Shown piece by piece: positions 6,509 to 13,071 of a stretch of DNA of 41,121 nt; the stretch's first letter is position 1; the number at the start of each line of letters is the position of its first letter. Below the pieces are notes generated by a model that worked only from the letters and a program-made list of their open reading frames with translations, was not told the DNA's origin and searched no databases. The position numbers and the translations under genes are program-made. The stretch is from the NCBI GenBank assembly GCA_949840805.1, contig CATKXR010000045.1, forward strand, positions 1 through 41,121, given 5' to 3'. This stretch comes from an uncultured Lachnospiraceae bacterium (GTDB lineage: Bacteria > Bacillota > Clostridia > Lachnospirales > Lachnospiraceae).

Positions 6509-7828
6509 GTGAAGAAAGGAAAGCATATACGGATATCCCAATGTATGATCGTCAAAAATGAGGAGAAAAACATCGAGCACGCCCTGTCCTGGGGCAGGGA
6601 TGTGATGTGGGAACAGATTGTGGTGGACACAGGGTCAACAGACGGGACAGTGGAAATAGCAAGGAGCCTGGGAGCAAGGGTCTGTCATTATGACTGGATT
6701 CATGATTTTGCGGCTGCCAAGAACTATGCCATAGAACAGGCAAAGGGTGACTGGATTGCGTTTTTAGATGCGGATGAATATATGGCGCCAGGAGACGCAA
6801 AGAGGCTTCTGGAGATTTTGGACAGCCTGCCTTTGGATAAATTTGACGGAATTTCCACAGGCTGGCAGCAGCTTGACAGTGAAGGCAGGATCTTTGCTTC
6901 CGGGACCCAGATCCGAATATTCCGGAATAAGCCGGATATCCGTTACCGGAGACGGATCCATGAGCAGTTGGAATCTACAGAAGGCAGGGAGCTTCGGATC
7001 GGGGACGTGGTGGCTTCTCTTTCTATTTTCCATACCGGATATCAGGGAGAGGCGTATGCCAGGAAAAACGAAGGAGGGAGGAACCGGAAGCTGATCCTTG
7101 AGGAGCTTGCGCATAATCCAAAAGATCATGAGATGATGGGATATATGGGGGACGAGTGCCTGGAAGACGGAGACCGGGCAGGGGCAGAGCAGTGGTATCG
7201 CCGGTCTGTGGAAAATATGCCTGGCAGGCTTCCGGAAGAAGACCAGAGAAGCGCTGTTACCTATACCCGCCTTTTAACGCTCCTTACAGAAAAAGAAGAT
7301 GCTGCCTGGGAGAATGCGGAAGCGATTTATAAGAAAGCGGTAGGACACTTTCCAAAAGAAGCAGATTTTGATTATATCGCAGGACGTTACTTTGCCGCGG
7401 CCGGGAAGGCAGGCAGGGCTTCTTCCTATTTGGAAGCGGCTTTGAAGAAGCTGAACGATTTTGGATGTTCCAACCGGGCGCTTTTGCTGGCAGCAAATCT
7501 GATGGACGCCTATGATTTGTTGGTGAGGTGCTGCTATGAGGCCGGGGAGAGCCAAAAGTGTGTTTCTTATGCAGTAGCCTGCCTGAAATATGATAAGTAT
7601 ATTATGACCGTTCTTTCCCGCCTGCTCCTGCTTTTGGCGCCAGAGGGAGGAAAAAAGGAGGATTTTCACCGGGTTCTGCAGTTCTTTTGGGGGATCTATG
7701 ACCTTTCCTCTATGAAAGACCGGCTGTTTCTTGTAAAGACAGCCCAGAAGACCGGATGCAATGGGTTTGCAGAGTATATGATTCAGCAGCTTTTTTCCTC
7801 GCAGGAGAGAGCAGCGCTATTGTGTTGA
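6509..7828 (+). CDS. GT2 glycosyltransferase with TPR-like C-terminus
   Basis: A 439-residue protein with an N-terminal family 2 glycosyltransferase fold: ISQCMIVKNEEKNIE, VVDTGSTDGT, the nucleotide-sugar-binding acidic motif FLDADEY, then RIHEQLES and an H-T-G-Y motif. The C-terminal half is helical and repeat-like (for example LEDGDRAGAEQWYRRSVENMP), consistent with TPRs. It has no signal peptide or membrane span, so it is cytosolic. GTG is the start codon, with GGAGG 6 bases upstream. With its paralogue immediately downstream and flagellin 2 kb upstream, a role in adding sugars to flagellin is plausible, but the substrate is inferred only from neighbourhood. Confidence 0.85.
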   Translation: MKKGKHIRISQCMIVKNEEKNIEHALSWGRDVMWEQIVVDTGSTDGTVEIARSLGARVCHYDWIHDFAAAKNYAIEQAKGDWIAFLDADEYMAPGDAKRLLEILDSLPLDKFDGISTGWQQLDSEGRIFASGTQIRIFRNKPDIRYRRRIHEQLESTEGRELRIGDVVASLSIFHTGYQGEAYARKNEGGRNRKLILEELAHNPKDHEMMGYMGDECLEDGDRAGAEQWYRRSVENMPGRLPEEDQRSAVTYTRLLTLLTEKEDAAWENAEAIYKKAVGHFPKEADFDYIAGRYFAAAGKAGRASSYLEAALKKLNDFGCSNRALLLAANLMDAYDLLVRCCYEAGESQKCVSYAVACLKYDKYIMTVLSRLLLLLAPEGGKKEDFHRVLQFFWGIYDLSSMKDRLFLVKTAQKTGCNGFAEYMIQQLFSSQERAALLC

Positions 7829-7834
7829 AGGCTG

Positions 7835-7880
7835 ATATACCGGATTATTTGGCAAATAAGTATGCTCGCGAGTATAAGTA
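7835..7880 (+). repeat. 46-bp repeat, copy 1, carrying a promoter and two dyads
   Basis: It matches a second copy at 37757-37802 at 40 of 46 positions with no gaps. It contains ATTTGGCAAAT (palindrome, 7847-7857), TTGGCA (7849-7854) and TATAAG (7873-7878) at 18 bp, and the near-palindrome TATGCTCGCGAGTATA (7861-7876) overlapping the -10. It therefore looks like a promoter with an operator, placed in front of the second glycosyltransferase. Confidence 0.65.
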
Positions 7881-7959
7881 AATTGCATCCGATATTTTCT
7901 GGCAGATCCGAAACAGGCAGATGCATGGAATAAGACGGAGAAAGAGAGGAAGTAGAATT

Positions 7960-9327
7960 ATGAAAAGCCGCAGCAGGGCGAGGATTTCCCAATGTATGAT
8001 TGTGAAAAATGAGGAGCACAATATTGAAAAGGCTCTTTCCTGGGGAAAAGGAATTGTATCAGAACAGATTGTGGTAGATACCGGCTCCACGGACCGGACG
8101 GTGGAGATTGCGGAGAGGATGGGGGCAAAGGTCTATTATTTTGAATGGATTGATGATTTTGCCGCTGCCAAGAATTATGCCATCAGCAAAGCGAAGTATG
8201 AGTGGATTGCCCTTCTTGATGCGGACGAGTATTTTTCAGAGGAGGATGCCAAAAAGGTCCTGTATTATGTGAGAAAGCTGCAAGATAAGAAGTATGACGC
8301 TATTATTTCCTCTTGGATTCATTTAAATGATGCAGGAGAAGTGACCGCTGTGGGTACCCAGTCCAGGGTATTCCGAAACCGTCCCGGGGTAGGGTATATA
8401 GGAAGAATCCATGAATATATTATGTCAACAGATGGATCGGAATTCAATTTTGTTGACGCGACCAATGAGCTTTCCATCTATCATACAGGATATGGAAAGA
8501 TCGGGCATGAGAAAAAGGTGAGCAGCGGGAGAAATATCAAGATCATACAAAAGGAATTGAAGGAGAATCCTGACAGCTACAGGATGCTGGGATATTTAGG
8601 CGACGAATATTATTCGGCAAATGATCTGGAAAAGGCGGAGGAAGCTTTCCGCAAATCTATCTCTCTTATGCCAGATACAGTGGAAGTGGCGGATCCCATT
8701 AGGACAGCCATGACTTTTACCAAGCTTTTGGAAATTCTCTATGCCAAGATTGATACGCCGGAAGACATTTTTATGGAGATTTATGAGAAAGGGGTCCGGC
8801 GGCTTCCCCAGGAGGCGGATCTGGATTATTATGCAGGAAAATATTTTGTGCGCCATAATAATTGGAAGGAAGCAGAAAAGCATCTGAAGCTGTCATTGGA
8901 AAAATTGGAGAAGTACGGGACTGCCTTCAAATCCATGTTCGTTTCAGGGGATATCCGGCAGGCATATGAAATGCTGGCAGGCTGCTGTTTTAATAACAAT
9001 AATCTGGCGGAATGCATTAATTATTGCGTTGTGCTGTTGAAGAATGACCGCTATTTGATGAACACCTTGTATTTGATGCTGACAGCCTTTGCGATTGACG
9101 AGTGCAGCAAGAGGCAGGGAGCGTCAACGGCAGATATGGTGGCTTCCTTCCTGGGCCAGAATCTATATAATTTTACTACATTGAAAGACCGGCTGTTTGT
9201 GCTGAAGGCGGCGATGAGGGCAGGATACAGCAGCATGGTGCAGGTGATGCGAGGGATGTTTTCCCCGGAGGAGCTTTTGGTAGTGGATCAGGCGTTGGCA
9301 GGAGAGGGAGGAGGAAACGAAGCCTGA
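7960..9327 (+). CDS. GT2 glycosyltransferase with TPR-like C-terminus (paralogue)
   Basis: 455 residues, closely related to the preceding glycosyltransferase along its whole length: RISQCMIVKNEEHNIEKALS, VVDTGSTDRT, ALLDADEY, RIHEYIMS, and the same helical C-terminal half ending near TLKDRLFVLKAAMRAGY. The start was moved to 7960 because MKSRSRARISQC aligns with the paralogue's MKKGKHIRISQC and AGAGGA lies 9 bases upstream; an in-frame ATG at 7921 would add 13 basic residues without an SD. Tandem duplication explains the pair. The 46-bp promoter repeat between them implies that the second copy can be expressed separately. Flagellin is the likeliest acceptor by location, but this is unproven. 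Confidence 0.85.
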   Translation: MKSRSRARISQCMIVKNEEHNIEKALSWGKGIVSEQIVVDTGSTDRTVEIAERMGAKVYYFEWIDDFAAAKNYAISKAKYEWIALLDADEYFSEEDAKKVLYYVRKLQDKKYDAIISSWIHLNDAGEVTAVGTQSRVFRNRPGVGYIGRIHEYIMSTDGSEFNFVDATNELSIYHTGYGKIGHEKKVSSGRNIKIIQKELKENPDSYRMLGYLGDEYYSANDLEKAEEAFRKSISLMPDTVEVADPIRTAMTFTKLLEILYAKIDTPEDIFMEIYEKGVRRLPQEADLDYYAGKYFVRHNNWKEAEKHLKLSLEKLEKYGTAFKSMFVSGDIRQAYEMLAGCCFNNNNLAECINYCVVLLKNDRYLMNTLYLMLTAFAIDECSKRQGASTADMVASFLGQNLYNFTTLKDRLFVLKAAMRAGYSSMVQVMRGMFSPEELLVVDQALAGEGGGNEA

Positions 9328-9398
9328 CATTCATTAAGCGCCGACATTCTTCGAGGGTTTCCCGGGGTAGGGATGACAGGCCAGGCGGAAAAGAAGAG

Positions 9399-9457
9399 AA
9401 ACGGCCATGTAACAGTCAGAAGCAGAAGGTTAACTGAACTGTTGCATGGCCGTTTTT
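9399..9457. terminator. Bidirectional terminator between glycosyltransferase and che operon
   Basis: AAACGGCCATGTAACAGT (9399-9416) pairs with ACTGTTGCATGGCCGTTT (9438-9455), followed by more T residues. It sits between convergent genes and can serve both strands. Confidence 0.85.
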
Positions 9458-9497
9458 GTCCGTACAGTCATTTTGACTCAATAAATTCCATACTGCC

Positions 9498-10469
9498 TTA
9501 TTCCGGAACAGACACCGCCCAAAGAGGCGCCCCGCTGTCATAAGCCTCCTTCAGCTCATCCATCAAAAGCTGCAGATCCCATTCCTTTGTACAGTTTTCA
9601 TAATTGGCAGGGTCTGCAATATAGACATTTCCATTCTCAATAAGATGTGCAATGATAATAAAATGCCCGTTCTGGGTCAGAACACCTTTCCCCATCAATG
9701 CCACCAGAATGTGGCCGGTACGCAGAAGTTCCCTCACATTTTCCGCGGATCGGTCTGTAACGCTTTCTACCTGAAGTCCGAAAGCAGAGAGACTGTCAGG
9801 GATCAGACTGTGGTAGGAGCCGCCATGACGGGCATAACAACCGTTGGCGGCAGACCAGTCGGCCATGTCAACAGGGGTCACGCCGGCAGGGGCAAAGCTG
9901 TTGATAATCATAGCTACACATACAGGGCCGCAGCCATAGCTGCTCATAGGATCCTGTCCGCCGTAAAGGTAATCCTTCCAGCGTATATCACCCTGGCTGT
10001 AGTACAACATAGGACCTATGGCAGTATCCAGCATAAAAGTGTAGATAGCGTCTTCCTGGGGAATAAAAACCGGCTCTGAGCGAAAGGAATCCGCATCTCC
10101 CATATCGGAAATGCGGTCGAGGTAGGGAATGGTTTCCTGTCCGGAAGACAGGACAGCCTGATTTTCCGCTTCATCGTCATGTTGTTCTGTTTCTTTGGCG
10201 GCAAGCCGTTCTTTTCGCCTTTCCTGGATATCTTCAATCCGTTCATTTATATAAGAGTAAGCTCCTTCTGCAGCCGATTCCATATCTGCCAGGGTAAAGG
10301 GATGGAAATAGACTATCAGACTGGCTGTAACGGCGGCGGCAGAAGCTGCCATGGAGCCGATTACCAGCCGTTCGGCAAGGCTTTTTTTAGAGCGGTGGGT
10401 TCCTTTAGAGGAAGAAGGAAAAGAATCCAAATCAGGAACCCGCCGCTGCTTTTTATATTTATTCCGCAT
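9498..10469 (-). CDS. Membrane-anchored C39-like cysteine peptidase
   Basis: A 323-residue protein with a basic N-terminal cytoplasmic stretch, one membrane anchor (about residues 37-55), a charged helical linker (RIEDIQERRKERLAAKE) and an extracytoplasmic C39-like papain-fold domain. Catalytic candidates are C180 in SSYGCGPVCVAM, H268 in NGHFIIIA and D285 in YIADPANY. Proteins of this type cleave peptides or wall-linked substrates; the substrate is unknown. It is the last gene of the che operon: the cheB stop codon TGA is followed directly by TTG-AAT-ATG. Both TTG (10475) and ATG (10469) are possible starts; neither has a clear SD, so translational coupling to cheB is likely. ATG was chosen. 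Confidence 0.8.
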   Translation of the reverse strand: MRNKYKKQRRVPDLDSFPSSSKGTHRSKKSLAERLVIGSMAASAAAVTASLIVYFHPFTLADMESAAEGAYSYINERIEDIQERRKERLAAKETEQHDDEAENQAVLSSGQETIPYLDRISDMGDADSFRSEPVFIPQEDAIYTFMLDTAIGPMLYYSQGDIRWKDYLYGGQDPMSSYGCGPVCVAMIINSFAPAGVTPVDMADWSAANGCYARHGGSYHSLIPDSLSAFGLQVESVTDRSAENVRELLRTGHILVALMGKGVLTQNGHFIIIAHLIENGNVYIADPANYENCTKEWDLQLLMDELKEAYDSGAPLWAVSVPE

Positions 10470-10475
10470 ATTCAA

Positions 10476-11606
10476 TCACTGATGTGAGGCTGCTGCCTGG
10501 GATTTGGCAAAATAAGACATTACAACCTGCGGGATAGAACTCAATGCAGACTGGGTGCAGACCGCGCCGGCCCGGAAGGCTTCCATTGGCATTCCGTATA
10601 CCACGCAGGTCTCGCGGTTTTGCCCGATGGTATAGGCTCCGGCTTTGCGCATCCGCAGAAGCCCGGCGGCTCCGTCCGCGCCCATGCCGGTAAGAATAAT
10701 GCCGATGGCGCGATCCCGCACATTGGAGGCTACCGAATCAAACAGCACGTCTACAGAAGGCTTATGGCCGCTGACTTTTGCCTCATCCGTACAGCTTACT
10801 GAGAAGCCGGAACCCATTTTCACCACTCTCATCTGCAGGCCGCCGGGGGCAAGAAGGATCTGGCCGGGCATAACCCGGTCGCCATGGGCGGCTTCCTTTA
10901 CTTTCAGTTTACAGATCCGGTCCAAACGTTCGGCATACATGGAAGTAAAACCAGGGGGCATATGCTGGGTGATCACAATTCCCGGCATCTTTGCCGGAAA
11001 CTGACGGACAACTTCCAGGATGGCTTCCGTGCCGCCGGTAGACGCTCCGATGGCAATCAACTCGACGTTGCCAAAGCTGGAAGGAGACCTTAAAGGACAG
11101 GAGCTTCCCGTATCGGAGGAAGCGCCGGTTCCGGCTTTGCTGCCGGGGCTGTCTGCCCCAATGCTTTTTCGGGTGGATGCCGCTCCGGAAAAAGTGCCGG
11201 AAGAAGCGAGGCGGACTTTGGCATTGGCGCCTACGGAAAGCTTGGACTTAAGGGTCTGAAGGAAGGCCTGCTTACCGCCTTCCATATTCATATCCGGCTT
11301 GCGGACAAAGTCTACGGCGCCTGCAGCCAATGCGTCAAATACCCGTACATTCAGGGAAGACACCAGAATAATGGGAACCGGATTGGTGGGAAGGACTTCC
11401 CGCAGAAAGTCCAGGCCGGTCATCCCGGGCATCTCAATGTCTAAGGTCATGATATCCGGTTTTAGACGAGGCAGTTTGTTTTTGGCATCTATGGCATTAA
11501 TTGCATATCCAACCACTTCAAACCGGGAATCGGATTCCAGATTCTGCACCAGCCAGCTTCTGAATAGAATAGAATCATCCACAACCATCACACGGACTTT
11601 TGGCAT
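10476..11606 (-). CDS. cheB: CheB chemotaxis response regulator / protein-glutamate methylesterase
   Basis: 376 residues. The N-terminal receiver has D10-D11, the phospho-acceptor D56 (TLDIEMPGMTG) and KP at 103-104. A Ser/Gly/Ala-rich linker (about 130-175) leads into the methylesterase domain with the catalytic triad S189 (IGASTGG), H215 (TQHMPPGF) and D311 (GMGADG). It removes methyl groups (and deamidates glutamines) on chemoreceptors when phosphorylated by CheA, giving adaptation. AGGAGG lies 10 bases before the ATG. It lies 28 bases downstream of cheR and is followed without a gap by the peptidase gene. Confidence 0.97.
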   Translation of the reverse strand: MPKVRVMVVDDSILFRSWLVQNLESDSRFEVVGYAINAIDAKNKLPRLKPDIMTLDIEMPGMTGLDFLREVLPTNPVPIILVSSLNVRVFDALAAGAVDFVRKPDMNMEGGKQAFLQTLKSKLSVGANAKVRLASSGTFSGAASTRKSIGADSPGSKAGTGASSDTGSSCPLRSPSSFGNVELIAIGASTGGTEAILEVVRQFPAKMPGIVITQHMPPGFTSMYAERLDRICKLKVKEAAHGDRVMPGQILLAPGGLQMRVVKMGSGFSVSCTDEAKVSGHKPSVDVLFDSVASNVRDRAIGIILTGMGADGAAGLLRMRKAGAYTIGQNRETCVVYGMPMEAFRAGAVCTQSALSSIPQVVMSYFAKSQAAASHQ

Positions 11607-11634
11607 TGTAATCTAACCTCCTTTTTGCTGCCAT

Positions 11635-12453
11635 CTATTTGCCAGTTTTTCGGTAAATGGCAGGCTGGATGTACTGATAGGGGCAGGTGGCTTTGGTAAG
11701 CCCCTCGGAATGGCCGATAAAAAGATGGCCGCCAGGTACTGTTGCATTATAAAAACGCCGCACAAGGGCATCCTTGGTATCCTGGTCAAAATAGATCATT
11801 ACATTGCGGCAGAAGATCAGGTCAAATTTCCGCTTGAACTGGATGGGCTCCATCAGGTTAAAAGGCCTGAATATTACATTCTGCTTCAGGATAGGGGCTA
11901 CAGTGTATTGCTGGTTGCCTGCCTTGACAAAATATTTAGTCTTCCAGGTAGCAGGAAGGGGGGCGATGCTTTCTTCATTATAGGTGGCTGCCATAGCAGA
12001 ATTCAGGATCTTCTGGGAAATGTCCGTAGCCAGAACCCTGGTGTCCCACTGGGATGCCTGGGCGCCGAAAAATTCTTTTAGATAGATGGAGATGGTGTAG
12101 GGTTCCTCGCCGGAGGAACAACCTGCGCTCCAAATGGCCAGGGATTTGTCCCGGGCGTGTTTTCTGGCAAGATCAGGAAGCACAACCTCCTGGAAATACT
12201 TAAAATGCGCTTCTTCCCGGAGAAAGTAAGTATAATTGGTAGTCAGCTTGTTTAACATGGCTGTGACCATATCCGGGTCACGGCCCGAGATGATATCCTT
12301 TACATAGGCAGAAAAATCTTCAAAGCCCTGGGCTGCCAGCGTATTGGAAAGGCGGCTGACGATGAGCTGCTTTTTCTTGCTTAAGTCAATTCCGTAATTC
12401 TTCTTTATATAAGTATATAGACTTTGGAAATCACTGTCTGTTAATGTAAGCAT
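11635..12453 (-). CDS. cheR: CheR chemoreceptor methyltransferase
   Basis: 272 residues. A helical N-terminal domain (FQSLYTYIKKNYGIDLSKKK) precedes the SAM-dependent methyltransferase domain with the binding motif WSAGCSSGEEPYTISIYL and the conserved FDLIFCRNVMIYFD. It methylates receptor glutamates, opposing CheB. CAGGAGT lies about 8 bases before the ATG. No C-terminal NWETF-type docking issue can be judged from this gene. Confidence 0.97.
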   Translation of the reverse strand: MLTLTDSDFQSLYTYIKKNYGIDLSKKKQLIVSRLSNTLAAQGFEDFSAYVKDIISGRDPDMVTAMLNKLTTNYTYFLREEAHFKYFQEVVLPDLARKHARDKSLAIWSAGCSSGEEPYTISIYLKEFFGAQASQWDTRVLATDISQKILNSAMAATYNEESIAPLPATWKTKYFVKAGNQQYTVAPILKQNVIFRPFNLMEPIQFKRKFDLIFCRNVMIYFDQDTKDALVRRFYNATVPGGHLFIGHSEGLTKATCPYQYIQPAIYRKTGK

Positions 12454-12505
12454 CAGATTAACTCCTGTTTGTTTCGGGTTCTTATTTTCAATATGAAAGG
12501 CTTAC

Positions 12506-12545
12506 GGCATCCTCCCATGAGAATCGGTTCCTCATGAGGGATGCC
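12506..12545. terminator. Hairpin between cheW and cheR
   Basis: GGCATCCTCCCATGAG (12506-12521) pairs with CTCATGAGGGATGCC (12531-12545). The T-rich run (TGTTTTTG) follows on the plus strand, opposite to che transcription; on the minus strand the sequence after the stem is not T-rich. It may act as an mRNA processing or stability element inside the operon, or stop antisense transcription. Confidence 0.5.
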
Positions 12546-12572
12546 TGTTTTTGCAATTCCTTTACACAGTAA

Positions 12573-13055
12573 TTACATATCGTCAGTGCTGACAAGCGCC
12601 TGGCAGTCCACAGACATAAAGACTGTTCCATCGTCCATGGTAATCATCCCGTCAAGGAGCTTCTGCTGGCGTTTTAAGGGGATGGGGCGTACATTCTTCA
12701 GGTCAATGTCAAGAACCTGGCGAACAGAATCCACCATGATCCCCAAAGAAACGGAATCAATATCAAGCACGATCACACAGTTCTTGCCGGTGGAGGCCGT
12801 CTCGCCTTTTCCCATACGCATCTGCAGGTCGACTACCGGCAGGACCTGCCCTCTTAAGTTGATGATTCCCTTTACATAGGGGGGGACTAAGGGCAGGGTA
12901 GTAATGGTGTGGCCGTTGATGATCTCAATGATGTAACGGGTACTGATGTAGAGAATCAGGTCTCCTGACTCGAAGGTGAGGCAGCGCTCCACCGTGGAAT
13001 GCTCATTGCTCTCGGGTATCTCTAAGATATCCTGCTCGTTAATTTGTTCAGACAT
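12573..13055 (-). CDS. cheW: CheW receptor-kinase coupling protein
   Basis: 160 residues, one CheW (SH3-like) domain: FESGDLILYISTRYIIEII, the conserved PYVKGIINLRGQVLPVVDL, then VIVLDIDSVSLGIMVDSV. It links chemoreceptors to CheA. GGGAGGAA precedes the ATG. It is 16 bases downstream of the cheA stop, so the two are co-transcribed. Confidence 0.96.
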   Translation of the reverse strand: MSEQINEQDILEIPESNEHSTVERCLTFESGDLILYISTRYIIEIINGHTITTLPLVPPYVKGIINLRGQVLPVVDLQMRMGKGETASTGKNCVIVLDIDSVSLGIMVDSVRQVLDIDLKNVRPIPLKRQQKLLDGMITMDDGTVFMSVDCQALVSTDDM

Positions 13056-13071
13056 GGTCGGTTCCTCCCTT

